DNA of 64,000 nt from Christensenella sp. UBA4675 (GCA_002405165.1 DHLF01000008.1:1-64000), one strand, 5' to 3'. Counted from the stretch's first letter, positions 23,997 through 34,461 are shown. Notes: a model not told the origin generated them from the sequence alone. Program-made: numbers and translations.

Positions 23997-26723
23997 ATGA
24001 AGCACATACAATGGATTACCGAACAAATGAATAAAGGGAAAACTTGGGATGAGTTGAAAAACTTAACCGAAGAAGATTTTATCGAACTCAGAGAATATCA
24101 GGGGATAATACCGTTAAGTATTAAAAATCTTCAAGAATGGAAGAAGGTTGTTGAAGATAGAGAAAAGGTTTACGTTGATAAAAAGCAAGCAACGGGTATT
24201 TCTGTTAACGACCCGTTAAATCTTGCAGTGCCTAATTGGGTGACATCCAGCTGGAAAGCATACAAGGAATCATTAAAAGGCACGATGACTGATAAGTCTA
24301 TTCAAGACGTCGAAGAAAGTTCGCATTGGATATTAAATCAATTGACTCGTGATACTGGTATTAGAAAAGGCCTTGTAATGGGTAGCGTTCAATCGGGTAA
24401 GACGGCAAATATGGTTGGATTGGCATCGATGGCTGCAGATTATGATTGGAATTTCTTTATAATTTTATCGGGTTCTATTGATAATTTAAGAATACAAACG
24501 AGAGACCGATTCAAAAAAGATTTAAAGAATACGGATTCCGTTCAATGGCACGTGTTAGATTACGGTAGTGATAAAGACCATTTATATGATTCATATTCTG
24601 GAAAACAAATTGCTTTAGAAGATCTTAAACTTAATGCTTTAGGTAAAAAGGATTTTGCAGAAAAGTACGTTATGGTTTGTTTGAAGCAATCAGGGAGACT
24701 TGAAAGATTGATTAAATGGTTACATAGTAATCAAGCATATTCTGCAAAGCTTAGGTTGATTGTAATAGACGACGAAGCTGACCAAGCAAGTGTTAATACT
24801 AGATTTATGGAGAATGCGGTAGACGAAGAACCGGAAAACGACGTTGAAAGAACCAAGATAAACGAAAGCATAGTGCGCATGGTGTCTAATTGCTTAGCTA
24901 GTGGCATTAGGTCGAGTAATCCTTTGCAGTCTATAAATTATTTAAGCTATACAGCTACACCGTATGCAAATATATTAAATGAAAAAATTGATGGATACTC
25001 TTTATATCCAAGCGATTTCATATTTAGTTTGCCGGAACCTAAAGCCTATTTCGGCGAAAAAATAATATTCGGAAGCCATTCTAATAAGGAGGCATATCCG
25101 GGATTAAATATTATAAGGCAAATTGATGCGGAAGAATTAAAAAAATTAAACAGTTCAAAGGTGCAAATTACTTCCATTCCACAAGGGCTTGAAAAGGCGA
25201 TAAAGTGGTTCTTTTGCGCTGCTGCGGTTATGCGTTTATCTCATAAGAAAAGGCCGATTAGTATGCTGATACATACTTCTCCTAGAGTTAAGATTCATAT
25301 GGTTGAATATAAGCTCGTACTAGATTGGTTGAAGAACTTAAATAAAGATAAATTCATTTCTGAATGTAAAGAAATTTACGAGGAAGAAATTAAAAAGTTT
25401 ACAAAAGAAGATTTAATCAAGGCATTTTCCGATTACGACTTTAAAGAAAGCGTGCCAGACGAAATGCCGACTTTTGGTAAGATTTCAGATGATATTAAGA
25501 ATATATTATCGACAATAACCCACATTGCACTTGATGACGACGATGATTTTGAGTATGCCGAAAACGGTGTTCATTTATGCGTGGATAATTGCGCCGCACA
25601 AAGATACGCAGAAGAAGATACTTACATGCGTATAGCATATCCAGATTCGGAAACTTTATCAAAGATGAATAAATCGCCGGTATTTATAGTTTTTGGCGGA
25701 AACACGCTGTCAAGGGGTTTAACTATTGAGGGATTGGTTTGTACTTATTTTGCGAGAAACGTAACTCAAGCGGACACACTCATGCAGATGGCTCGTTGGT
25801 TTGGATACAGAAAAGGCTATGAGTTGTTGCAAAGAATTTGGTTGTCTGATGAATCAAAAAAGCATTTTGAATTGTTGCAGCAAATTGACGAAGAGTTGAA
25901 AAAAGAATTTAATGATTTTGTAAAAGAGAAAAAATCGCCTAAGGAATTTGGCCCTAAAGTCTTAAATTCTAATTCTATGTCCAAGTTAAAAATTACAGCT
26001 AAAAGCAAAATGCAAGCGGCGGTAGAAACGGGCGGCGGATATCAAGGCGATGCATTTGAAACAACGAAATTTAGAGAAGACGATTTGTTGGGTAATATTT
26101 CTGCTTTAGAGGCATTTATTAAAGAAATTGGACAAGCGCCTATTGAATCCGAGCATTCTTCTAATTCGCTCTTGTGGAGAGATGTTGCGTCGGGGATAAT
26201 TTTTAGATTCCTTTCTAGTTACAAACATTATGATGATAAACAGGAAAGAATATTGAATATGCTCGAAAAAGCTAATTCAGATGAACGGTATTTGAATTGG
26301 AATGTTGCTATCGTATCTGGTGATAGCAATACTGCCAACGGAGCTTGGAAACCGTATGGGGATTATTCTATTAAAAAGAGTATGCGTTCGAAAGTAATTG
26401 GCGAACCGGATATTGATATAGCTAGATTGAGAAACAGTACGGACGCTTTATGTGACGTTAAAGTTGGTGAGTTGGAAGATTGGCAAAAAGTTGTTTATGA
26501 AGAAGCCAAAGACCATTGTCGCTCTATTAATGCAAGCAGAGGAAAACTTGGGTTAGCGGATAGTCCATTGCTTTTAATTTACCGGATTGATAAAGATGCG
26601 ACTAAAGCTATAAACGAAATAAGAGAAAGTATCAAAACAAAAGAAGATATTATCGCTTATGCGATTATTATTTCTGGAGACGGAAAGGATGACGTTGGCC
26701 CAAGCACTTTAAGCATAATTTAA
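23997..26723 (+). CDS. Z1-domain ATPase (endonuclease-like)
   Basis: The 908-residue protein has a P-loop (GSVQSGKTANM, residues 129-139), a Walker B (LIVIDDEADQAS), a SYTATPYANIL segment equivalent to motif III, and FGGNTLSRGLTIEGL followed by QADTLMQMARWFGYRKGY, the hallmarks of Z1-domain superfamily II ATPases. Z1 proteins occur almost only in restriction-like defence clusters beside C5 methyltransferases, GHKL ATPases and PD-(D/E)XK proteins. Length is normal for the family. It starts 22 bases after the methyltransferase with GAGG upstream. The biochemical activity of Z1 proteins is poorly known; DNA translocation is presumed. Confidence 0.9.
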   Translation: MKHIQWITEQMNKGKTWDELKNLTEEDFIELREYQGIIPLSIKNLQEWKKVVEDREKVYVDKKQATGISVNDPLNLAVPNWVTSSWKAYKESLKGTMTDKSIQDVEESSHWILNQLTRDTGIRKGLVMGSVQSGKTANMVGLASMAADYDWNFFIILSGSIDNLRIQTRDRFKKDLKNTDSVQWHVLDYGSDKDHLYDSYSGKQIALEDLKLNALGKKDFAEKYVMVCLKQSGRLERLIKWLHSNQAYSAKLRLIVIDDEADQASVNTRFMENAVDEEPENDVERTKINESIVRMVSNCLASGIRSSNPLQSINYLSYTATPYANILNEKIDGYSLYPSDFIFSLPEPKAYFGEKIIFGSHSNKEAYPGLNIIRQIDAEELKKLNSSKVQITSIPQGLEKAIKWFFCAAAVMRLSHKKRPISMLIHTSPRVKIHMVEYKLVLDWLKNLNKDKFISECKEIYEEEIKKFTKEDLIKAFSDYDFKESVPDEMPTFGKISDDIKNILSTITHIALDDDDDFEYAENGVHLCVDNCAAQRYAEEDTYMRIAYPDSETLSKMNKSPVFIVFGGNTLSRGLTIEGLVCTYFARNVTQADTLMQMARWFGYRKGYELLQRIWLSDESKKHFELLQQIDEELKKEFNDFVKEKKSPKEFGPKVLNSNSMSKLKITAKSKMQAAVETGGGYQGDAFETTKFREDDLLGNISALEAFIKEIGQAPIESEHSSNSLLWRDVASGIIFRFLSSYKHYDDKQERILNMLEKANSDERYLNWNVAIVSGDSNTANGAWKPYGDYSIKKSMRSKVIGEPDIDIARLRNSTDALCDVKVGELEDWQKVVYEEAKDHCRSINASRGKLGLADSPLLLIYRIDKDATKAINEIRESIKTKEDIIAYAIIISGDGKDDVGPSTLSII

Positions 26724-26735
26724 GAGGAGAAAGGA

Positions 26736-28739
26736 ATGTTTGATATAAAGGAATTAACTACGGCTGAAACAGGAGGTTTTTCCGGGGAAGCTGCGTTGAA
26801 CTCAATGCAAAATGCACATACTTTTTCATTGGATTTATTAGTAAGAGAATCCATTCAAAATAGTTCTGACGCAACAATAGACAATTCGTTGGTTTTTAAT
26901 GTCTTTTACAGCGTGGGTAAGTTTCGTAATGATGACCTTACTCCGTATCTAGGTGCAGAAAACAATCAACTGGTTGAGCAACGCTTAAATGAAAGGTTCT
27001 CGGGGAAAGAATTGTCTTTTTTAGAAGTAAGAGATTCGAAGACTAATGGTTTAAATGGCGAAGTACTTAAAAGTAAGTGTACAAATGATACAAAAAGTAA
27101 TTTCTTGCGTTTGATTTTTGAAATGGGCAAAGGCCAAGATAAAGCAAACGCGGGTGGCAAATGGGGTTATGGTAAAACTGTATATTATCGTTTAGGATTA
27201 GGAATAGTTATTTATTATTCTAGAACAAAAAACGATAATGGTATGTATGAATCAAGACTAATATTAACGCTAATTGAAAATGAAAAAAAGCCGGATGCAT
27301 TATTAAGAAACAATGTCAATAATTCAGCAGGACGAGCATGGTGGGGAGAAAAAAACTCGTCTACAGGGGATATTTGTCCTATTACTAATGATGAAATAAT
27401 AAGAGACTTTTTAGGGGTTTTTGGTTTAGAGTCTTTCGCTGAAAATGAAACGGGGACATCAATAATTATTCCATATATTGATGAAGCAGCAATAATGGAA
27501 GAGGCTAAAACAGGATTTAAGGGCGAAGAATCAATGATTGACCGTTGCTCGTTCCTGTCCTCAGTTTCTAATTATTTAAAATATGCTGTACAAAAATGGT
27601 ATGCTCCAATTTTAAACAATTTTGGTTTAAGGAAGTATGGTCGAAAATTCTTAAATGCTTATATTAACGGCGAGTTGATAGGTAAAGATGATTTATATCC
27701 GATATTTAGGCTTGTACAAGAATTGTATTCAACAGCTTATGCGAAATTAAAAGGAGCAACGTATCAAAGCGAATTTCAAATTTTATCCGGAGAAACTAAT
27801 GGGTATTATAAGAGACATTTATGTAAATTTGGACATGTTGCATTTTCAAAAATTCAAAGAGAGGAGCTGGAGAAAAACGAGCTCTTGCTTTCACCCAATG
27901 TTTACATGAATTTAAGCGACGATGAATTTGTTAAATTCAACAAGAGTATTTCGCTGTGCGCCAGAGAGTTGGGTATGGTGTTAAACTATGAGGAGAATTG
28001 GGTAGATAACGAAGTTTTGGTCGAGCCGGATGAAATATTAGTAACTTTTTTTGTTCCAGATATTAATATTGTTGAAGATTATGGCATGGGACCGGAAAAA
28101 CTAGGCGACTATTTGAGAGAAAGGGAAGAGGCTGACCATATGAAATGGGATGATGACCCTGCAAGAATGAAGATTAAGTGTGTAAATCTCATTAAAAAGT
28201 CTGTTAAAACTTCCGTTAAAAGTTATTATAATCCAGAACAAGCAGAATCACATGGCGAATCTAATATGAGTGAGTTTGCAGGTGTTTTAGGTGAAAAATT
28301 GTTCCCTCTTGGTAAAAAATCCAAGCCAAAAGTTTCTGGCGGTGGAGTTTCTGGCGGTGGAGTTTCTAGAAGTGAAAAAAGATTTAACTTCTTTACAAAA
28401 GGGATAAGCATCACTGCTGAAGGACGCATAAAAGTTTTATATGAATTAGAACTTAAAGAAAAAGCAAGTGTCGCCATAAAAACTAAAGTCTCTTCAGATG
28501 TTGCTATTGATGCGGAGAAATGGGCCGAAAAAATAGGAACAGCATATCCTTTGAAAGTTATAGGACTTATTATAGCGACGCAAGAAAAGGATAATAAGAT
28601 AGTTATTGTTGAGAAAAATAATGAGGTTTTAATTGAGGGAGACGCCAATAAAATAAGTGGTTCCTTTGAAATAGAATCTTCGGACAAAAAACTTGCTTTT
28701 GTAATAGATTGCGAAGAGAAAAAAGAGGAGGATAATTAA
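26736..28739 (+). CDS. GHKL (MutL/Hsp90-like) ATPase
   Basis: The 667-residue protein has a GHKL nucleotide-binding domain: the N-box RESIQNSSDA at 37-46 (Glu38, Asn42, Asp45), a G1-like LEVRDSKTNGL near 97-107 and a GGKWGYGKTVYY Gly-rich lid near 141-152. The middle and C-terminal parts are not recognised; a Gly-Gly-Gly-Val repeat linker near residue 530 joins them to a C-terminal beta-rich domain. MutL- or Hsp90-like ATPases are constant partners of Z1 proteins in defence clusters. It follows the Z1 gene after 12 bases with an AGGAG site and overlaps the next gene by one base (TAATG). The lid motif differs from classical MutL, so it is probably a separate branch. Confidence 0.8.
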   Translation: MFDIKELTTAETGGFSGEAALNSMQNAHTFSLDLLVRESIQNSSDATIDNSLVFNVFYSVGKFRNDDLTPYLGAENNQLVEQRLNERFSGKELSFLEVRDSKTNGLNGEVLKSKCTNDTKSNFLRLIFEMGKGQDKANAGGKWGYGKTVYYRLGLGIVIYYSRTKNDNGMYESRLILTLIENEKKPDALLRNNVNNSAGRAWWGEKNSSTGDICPITNDEIIRDFLGVFGLESFAENETGTSIIIPYIDEAAIMEEAKTGFKGEESMIDRCSFLSSVSNYLKYAVQKWYAPILNNFGLRKYGRKFLNAYINGELIGKDDLYPIFRLVQELYSTAYAKLKGATYQSEFQILSGETNGYYKRHLCKFGHVAFSKIQREELEKNELLLSPNVYMNLSDDEFVKFNKSISLCARELGMVLNYEENWVDNEVLVEPDEILVTFFVPDINIVEDYGMGPEKLGDYLREREEADHMKWDDDPARMKIKCVNLIKKSVKTSVKSYYNPEQAESHGESNMSEFAGVLGEKLFPLGKKSKPKVSGGGVSGGGVSRSEKRFNFFTKGISITAEGRIKVLYELELKEKASVAIKTKVSSDVAIDAEKWAEKIGTAYPLKVIGLIIATQEKDNKIVIVEKNNEVLIEGDANKISGSFEIESSDKKLAFVIDCEEKKEEDN

Positions 28740-29662
28740 TGAAAGAATTATATTTTTATCCAACTTTAAATGAATCTAATGTAAAAGATTTTGGGATTGA
28801 TATTGGAGAGTTTATTTTTAGTTATAATGATATTGCCTTAAAAACGGACGAGTCTGGGGTTTTGCGTAATCCTGTAGAGAAAACTTGGCTTGTTCAAAAT
28901 AACGGTATGACAATGCGAACGTCAATACGATTAAAAACGCCCGAAAAATTATGCGGAAAGGATGGTGTTGTGTGTAGTGGTGCTAAAATAGGTTTTTATG
29001 CTATTTGGTCGAACCCCAGTACAATGCAAGCGGATAGCTGTATTCTTAACTCCGTTGATGGAATTAATTTTGAACTTAGACAGACTTTTTCTCCAGAAAT
29101 GATTAAAGGAACTCTTAACTTAACGATACATGCGTTTGTTGAATCTCCTGCAGAAACCGTGCCGGAAGAAGAAAGCTTTTTAATGAATGATAGTGGGGTC
29201 TCTATTGGTGTTGTCGTAACAAAAAGCGTATTACTTAACGACGACCATTTGTTTTTCCCAATAATAAAGGTGAAGGAAGACGACAAGCCACTTTGGTGGG
29301 TTACATTAGATTGGGAAGACCCTAAAGTTGAAAGATTTGACAACTGTATTACGGTTTTTCTTAATAAAAAATTCAAAACATATCCTAAATCGGGTAAGGA
29401 TACAGAATTTTTGTGTACTATAATAGCATCGGTATATTTTTTAGTTATTAAAAAGTTAAAGATGCAAGATGGAGATATTATTCGTAGCCTTTTTAACGGC
29501 TCTGATGAATTTGAAGAGTTCAGCGTTTGTGCCGTTATGTGTCATTTCTGTGGAATGCTTCAATTTTTAGATTTTGATAAAATGGTAAGCCTAACGGATG
29601 AAAAACTATTAGCTGAAATTCAAAGAGAAATCAACATAATGTGTGGAGGTGCCTTGCAGTGA
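28739..29662 (+). CDS. Unknown protein of the Z1-type defence operon
   Basis: I do not recognise this 307-residue protein. It is soluble, with no signal or membrane helix. The N-terminal 150 residues look beta-rich (FYPTLNESNVKDFGIDIGEF; GAKIGFYAIWSNP), and a LWWVTLDWEDP segment is followed by a helical C-terminal half that includes CAVMCHFCGMLQFLDFDK; the Cys-rich part does not form a clear zinc site. Its start overlaps the GHKL ATPase stop (TAATG) and its end overlaps the next start (GTGA), so its production is tightly coupled to both, arguing that it is a stoichiometric component of the complex. Confidence 0.75.
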   Translation: MKELYFYPTLNESNVKDFGIDIGEFIFSYNDIALKTDESGVLRNPVEKTWLVQNNGMTMRTSIRLKTPEKLCGKDGVVCSGAKIGFYAIWSNPSTMQADSCILNSVDGINFELRQTFSPEMIKGTLNLTIHAFVESPAETVPEEESFLMNDSGVSIGVVVTKSVLLNDDHLFFPIIKVKEDDKPLWWVTLDWEDPKVERFDNCITVFLNKKFKTYPKSGKDTEFLCTIIASVYFLVIKKLKMQDGDIIRSLFNGSDEFEEFSVCAVMCHFCGMLQFLDFDKMVSLTDEKLLAEIQREINIMCGGALQ

Positions 29663-30408
29663 TTTGGAAAAGAATGAATAATACTGAGTCAAAGAAAATT
29701 GTTGATGATATTGAAAAGATAAGTAAAGACTCTTTTGCGGCACTCGTTTCAGGATGGGAGATGGGTAAGTTTTCAGAAAAGGTAGACGCTGAATATCGTG
29801 CGATTAGAGATAAAATTTTCGATGAATATTCTAATTGTAAAAATAAAGGCGGCTATGAAATTGATTTAAGAGTCGGTTTGGCTTTGTATGAATTGTTGCT
29901 TAAAGACGAGTATAAATTAAATCCGATATATGCGAACGACGATGATATTTGGAGATATTTATCGGTGCGTGTCTTTTTAGATATTACATACTTAAGAGAA
30001 CCGTCGAACGACAGATTTGGTGTTTATTTTAGTCACGATAGAGTATATAAGCATACTAAGCGTATTTGGATAAAGCAGCTTTGGTGGTGGATACACTTGG
30101 GTTGGCAAGGCGACGTAGAAAGTACTTATGAGGTATTAAAAAAATATGGGTCTGGACGAATAAGTCAAGTTTTAGAAAGAGCTGGTAAGGGTTATAGAGT
30201 AGAAGTTACCAGAAAGCTTCTTAAAAAAATGGCGGAAAGATGTCCACAAAGTAAAGTGTCGCAAGATGATTTTAGAGCACTTATGATGTTATATTATGCC
30301 AAGATGTTTGTTGTGGAACCTACGCTAGTAGATGGCGGGATTGATTCATTTTTAGACAAGATACTAGATGAAAAACTGCCGAGGAGTACTGTGGATGGAA
30401 CTATTTGA
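29659..30408 (+). CDS. Unknown helical protein of the defence operon (possibly DUF6339-like)
   Basis: The start is the GTG at 29659 overlapping the previous stop (GTGA), with GGAGG 9 bases upstream; an in-frame GTG at 29641 has no ribosome site. The 249-residue protein is predominantly helical. A conserved-looking core reads DDIWRYLSVRVFLDITYLRE, then YKHTKRIWIKQLWWWIHLGW, with many aromatic residues, then RISQVLERAGKGYRVEVTRK. It reminds me of the DUF6339 family seen with Z1-type loci, but I am not sure. No catalytic motif is visible. It overlaps the PD-(D/E)XK gene by 14 bases. Role in the system unknown. Confidence 0.7.
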   Translation: MIWKRMNNTESKKIVDDIEKISKDSFAALVSGWEMGKFSEKVDAEYRAIRDKIFDEYSNCKNKGGYEIDLRVGLALYELLLKDEYKLNPIYANDDDIWRYLSVRVFLDITYLREPSNDRFGVYFSHDRVYKHTKRIWIKQLWWWIHLGWQGDVESTYEVLKKYGSGRISQVLERAGKGYRVEVTRKLLKKMAERCPQSKVSQDDFRALMMLYYAKMFVVEPTLVDGGIDSFLDKILDEKLPRSTVDGTI

Positions 30409-31312
30409 AGAGATTAAATCAAATTGGAAATTAGATATTTATAATAAGATGCAGCAAATAGAATCGTTAAAAAATTCGTATCCAGCGTGGACGATTAAAA
30501 CTTTTGAAGGTTATGGAGTTGCGGTTCTTTACAATGGAGACGACGTTAGGGAAGATTTTTCTAACGCGGCGATTTATTGCGAGCAAATCGATATGAACGG
30601 TGAAAATCATAAAGTTCTCGTATTATCTTCAAAAAGTTCTTCTATGGATTCCGCTTTCACTAATTTGTGTTTCGACTTTGTTAATCCCGGAGACAACGGA
30701 GAATATAGAAAGGAGTTGATTGTTTCTCCAGCAAAATGGTGGGCTATGTGGAAAGAGTTATTAGGTAATAAATCTATCGACGAACGAGTATACGACGTGA
30801 TAGGTGAACTTGCCGTTTTAAGATATTATGCTCAAAAAGGCTTAAATCCTAAGTGGAATGGGCCAAACCAGTCGTCTTACGATATCGAGCTTGACGATTC
30901 ATTCGTGGAAGTAAAATCAAGCATTAATAGAACGAAAAAAGAAATTACGATTAGTAGCATATATCAATTATCAAACTTGAATAAAAAGTTATATTTAACT
31001 TTTTGTACTTTTGAATTAACTACGGGGCAAGGCGAATCTATAAACTCTTTGGTTAAAGACTTAAGATTGTTGGGTTATAACATTGCTACTATTAACGAGG
31101 CTTTGGAAAAGAAAGGCTTTGGTGTTGGTAAAAGCGACAGAAATAAAACTTTTATATTGCACTCAATGTATCAATACCTGGTGGAGGAGAAGTTTCCTAA
31201 AGTAACGGAACAATCCTTTATTAACGGTGCATTGCCGTCAGGGATTATAGATATATCATATACGGTAGATTTAAGTGGATTAGACGCAGTTAACCTTATG
31301 GTGGAAACTTGA
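30395..31312 (+). CDS. PD-(D/E)XK motif protein (DUF4420-like)
   Basis: The 305-residue protein starts at the ATG at 30395 with GAGGAG 8 bases upstream. It shows a PD-(D/E)XK nuclease core: Glu138 in IGELAVLRYYA, Asp163 in SYDIELDD and Glu172-Val-Lys174 in FVEVKSSINR, followed by the strand-helix pattern KEITISSIYQLS. This matches the DUF4420 family, which occurs in Z1/GHKL defence clusters as the presumed DNA-cleaving subunit. Gene order (Z1, GHKL, two small proteins, PD-(D/E)XK) is as in those clusters. It overlaps the preceding gene and is followed after one base by the helicase. Confidence 0.85.
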   Translation: MELFEEIKSNWKLDIYNKMQQIESLKNSYPAWTIKTFEGYGVAVLYNGDDVREDFSNAAIYCEQIDMNGENHKVLVLSSKSSSMDSAFTNLCFDFVNPGDNGEYRKELIVSPAKWWAMWKELLGNKSIDERVYDVIGELAVLRYYAQKGLNPKWNGPNQSSYDIELDDSFVEVKSSINRTKKEITISSIYQLSNLNKKLYLTFCTFELTTGQGESINSLVKDLRLLGYNIATINEALEKKGFGVGKSDRNKTFILHSMYQYLVEEKFPKVTEQSFINGALPSGIIDISYTVDLSGLDAVNLMVET

Positions 31313-31313
31313 T

Positions 31314-34300
31314 ATGTTAAAAACAGGTTTGTATGAAAAAGTAATAAGCAAGGATTTAGGAGTTGAGCTTGATTCTCAAACGGAAAAACTGGCGAAAACG
31401 GTAACGATAGACGAGGCGGAAGCATCGAAAATCCTTGCAAAATATATTGCTCAAATAGTTGAAAAGGGCTTGGATAATCTTGTCGATAACGGCGGAAATA
31501 TTCAAACCCAAATTGCGCTTGCAAACAAAATAGTTTCTACAATAAAGACAGAAACTAGAGAAGACGTGTTTGACGGTATGTCGGTTGACGAGCGTGCAGA
31601 GCAACTCCTTGCATTACTTGATAAAACGAATACTATTTACGCTTTAAACGAAAAAACGGAAATAGTAAGACCTATTACGTCATTGTCACAGAGTTCATTG
31701 TTTACGGGTGCTCTAAACGAACCGCAGATGTTTACAGAGCTTAAAAAAGAAATAGTTTCTTGTAATAAAATCGATATGCTCGTTTCCTTTATTAAATGGA
31801 GTGGGCTTAGACTTATCATTGATGGACTTAAAACTTTTACTAATAACGGCGGGAAACTTAGAATAATTACCACGTCTTATATGGGCGCAACTGACGTTAA
31901 AGCTGTTGAAGAATTAAGGAAACTTCAAAATACTGAAGTTAAGATTTCCTATGATACGAAAAGAACGCGTTTGCATGCAAAAACCTACGTTTTTTATAGA
32001 GAAACGGATTATACAACGGCATACGTAGGTTCTTCTAACTTGTCAAACGTTGCTATATCTAGTGGATTAGAGTGGAATATAAAAGTAACGAAACAAGATT
32101 TGCCGGATACGATTAGTAAGATATCTGCCACATTTGAAAGTTATTGGAATTCTCCTGATTTTGAAGTTTACAATGAAGAACAAAAGGGAAGGTTGGAGAA
32201 GGCATTAAAAGCCGAAAAGTATTTTGAGGGCAATCCTGACCAACAATATACTTTTGATATAACGCCGTATCCATATCAACAAGAGATTTTAGATAAAATA
32301 AAAGCCGAAAGAGAAGTAAGAAACAACTATAAGAATCTTGTTGTTGCAGCAACGGGAACGGGGAAAACGGTTATTTCAGCTTTCGATTACAAAAATTTCT
32401 GTAAAAAACTTGGTCGCCCTGCGAATTTATTATTCGTTGCTCATAGAGAAGAAATATTAAAACAAAGTGTTTATTGTTTTAGAGGTGTCTTAAAAGACGC
32501 TAATTTTGGTGAGCTTTTTGTCGGTAAATATAAACCTGAAAGCTTAAATAATTTATTTGTTTCCGTACAGACTTTAAATTCGCAAGATTTAACGTCAATA
32601 ACTTCTCCGGAATTCTATGATTACATAATTGTGGATGAGTTCCACCATGCGGCGGCGCCGATATATCAGCAACTTCTTAGTTATTATAAACCGAAAGTTT
32701 TGTTGGGCTTAACGGCTACGCCTGAGCGTATGGACGGCAAAAACGTACTTGAGTATTTTAACAATCGTATTTCTGCTGAAATTCGTTTACCGGAAGCAAT
32801 CGATAGAAAATTATTGTGTCCATTCCAATATTTTGGCGTAACGGATACGGTTGATTTGGATACCTTAAAATGGGAGAGGGGAGGATATAGTAAATCCGAA
32901 CTTACCAACGTATACGCTTTTGATTATGCTGTTGCAAGAAAACGCGCCACGATGGTGGTGGAGTCTCTAAATAGATACATTACGGATATGAATGCCGTTA
33001 AAGGTCTTGGGTTCTGTGTTTCCAAAGATCATGCTAAGTTTATGAGCGATTTCTTCAACGAGCATGGTATTCCGTCGATTTATCTTGTTAGTGAAACTGG
33101 TGACGAAGAAAGAAGCACGGCAAAACAAAGATTGGAAAAAGGCGAGATTCGCTTTATCTTTATAGTTGATATCTACAATGAAGGCGTTGATATTCCAGAA
33201 GTTAATACTATAATATTTTTGCGTCCGACAGAGTCACTTACAGTCTTTTTGCAACAGCTTGGTCGTGGTCTTAGATTAAGTGAAGGGAAAGAATGTTTGA
33301 CCGTGCTTGATTTTATTGGACAAGCAAATAAAAATTACAACTTTGAGAGCAAGTTTGCGGCGCTTTTGTCAAATACAAACAGAAACGTTGCAAGTGAAAT
33401 AAAAAATGGTTTCGTTTCTGCACCTAAAGGATGTTATATTCAACTAGAAAAGAAAGTTAAAGAATACATATTAGCAAACATCAAAAAGTCAATTAATACA
33501 AAGACAGGATTGGTTGTTAGATTATCCACATTTGAAGATGATACAGGGCTTAAACCGACAATTTACAATTTCTGTCATAATTATGGGATTGAACCAAGGC
33601 AGTTTTACAATAAGAAGCATACCTATTTTTCTCTTTGTAAAGAGGCTGGTTTAATTGAAATGGAAGATTGCGACTTAAAAGAGGATGCCGCTAAAATCTT
33701 AAACAGATTAAGCACGATTGACTCATTGAAGTTTATTGATTATATATGGGGAAATATTGATAACGTTGAAGGATTATCGTGGGATAATTTAACGAAAAAG
33801 CAACAATTGTACTGGAAAATGCTTTATGTTTCCGTATGGGAAAAACCAGTGGAAAACTTTGGTTTTGCAAATGAATTGGAAGGTGTTATATCGTTTAAGA
33901 AAAACAAAGCTGTTTATGAAGAATTTTCACAACTTCTTGAGTATTGTTACGAGAGCATAAATATAGTTACGGAAGAAGTTGATTTGGGATTTGAATCTAC
34001 GCTTGAACTTCATTCGACCTATACTAGAGCTCAATTGTTGGCAGGATTAGATTTCTTAGAAAATTATGCCGTGTCGGAAGGTGTAAAATACTTAAAGGAC
34101 AAGGATACTGATTTATTATTCATTACGTTAAATAAGGCCAATAAATATTATTCACCGACAACCGCTTATCATGATTATTCTATAAGTGATAAGCTGTTCC
34201 ATTGGCAGAGCCAAAGCACTACTTCGGATACTTCTGCCACAGGTATGAGATATCGTTCTAGAGACGGAAAATTTGGAAATATTCTTTTATTCGTCAGAGA

Positions 34301-34454
34301 AGCTAAATCGGACGAACACGGCCCTATGCCGTTTGTATTCTTAGGAAAAGCAAAGTATTCTAGTCACACAGGTTCTAGACCAATGAGCATAATTTGGGAA
34401 CTTGAAAATTCAATTCCTGCTAAATTCTTAAAGAAAACTAATAAATTGATTTAG
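31314..34454 (+). CDS. PLD nuclease - superfamily II helicase - DUF3427 protein
   Basis: The 1046-residue protein joins three parts. Residues about 100-290 are a phospholipase-D-type nuclease with one HKD-like motif (RLHAKTYVF near 221, then AYVGSSNLS). Residues about 320-690 are a superfamily II helicase: P-loop AATGTGKTVIS near 345, DEFHH box, GLTATPERMDG, and VDIYNEGVDIPEVNT with the QQLGRGLRL motif VI. The C-terminal third is DUF3427, ending in FLGKAKYSSHTGSRPMSIIW. Such proteins are found in restriction-like loci and as stand-alone defence candidates. It may translocate on and cut foreign DNA. It starts one base after the PD-(D/E)XK gene without a strong ribosome site, so it is probably coupled. 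Confidence 0.92.
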   Translation: MLKTGLYEKVISKDLGVELDSQTEKLAKTVTIDEAEASKILAKYIAQIVEKGLDNLVDNGGNIQTQIALANKIVSTIKTETREDVFDGMSVDERAEQLLALLDKTNTIYALNEKTEIVRPITSLSQSSLFTGALNEPQMFTELKKEIVSCNKIDMLVSFIKWSGLRLIIDGLKTFTNNGGKLRIITTSYMGATDVKAVEELRKLQNTEVKISYDTKRTRLHAKTYVFYRETDYTTAYVGSSNLSNVAISSGLEWNIKVTKQDLPDTISKISATFESYWNSPDFEVYNEEQKGRLEKALKAEKYFEGNPDQQYTFDITPYPYQQEILDKIKAEREVRNNYKNLVVAATGTGKTVISAFDYKNFCKKLGRPANLLFVAHREEILKQSVYCFRGVLKDANFGELFVGKYKPESLNNLFVSVQTLNSQDLTSITSPEFYDYIIVDEFHHAAAPIYQQLLSYYKPKVLLGLTATPERMDGKNVLEYFNNRISAEIRLPEAIDRKLLCPFQYFGVTDTVDLDTLKWERGGYSKSELTNVYAFDYAVARKRATMVVESLNRYITDMNAVKGLGFCVSKDHAKFMSDFFNEHGIPSIYLVSETGDEERSTAKQRLEKGEIRFIFIVDIYNEGVDIPEVNTIIFLRPTESLTVFLQQLGRGLRLSEGKECLTVLDFIGQANKNYNFESKFAALLSNTNRNVASEIKNGFVSAPKGCYIQLEKKVKEYILANIKKSINTKTGLVVRLSTFEDDTGLKPTIYNFCHNYGIEPRQFYNKKHTYFSLCKEAGLIEMEDCDLKEDAAKILNRLSTIDSLKFIDYIWGNIDNVEGLSWDNLTKKQQLYWKMLYVSVWEKPVENFGFANELEGVISFKKNKAVYEEFSQLLEYCYESINIVTEEVDLGFESTLELHSTYTRAQLLAGLDFLENYAVSEGVKYLKDKDTDLLFITLNKANKYYSPTTAYHDYSISDKLFHWQSQSTTSDTSATGMRYRSRDGKFGNILLFVREAKSDEHGPMPFVFLGKAKYSSHTGSRPMSIIWELENSIPAKFLKKTNKLI

Positions 34455-34461
34455 GGTTAAT

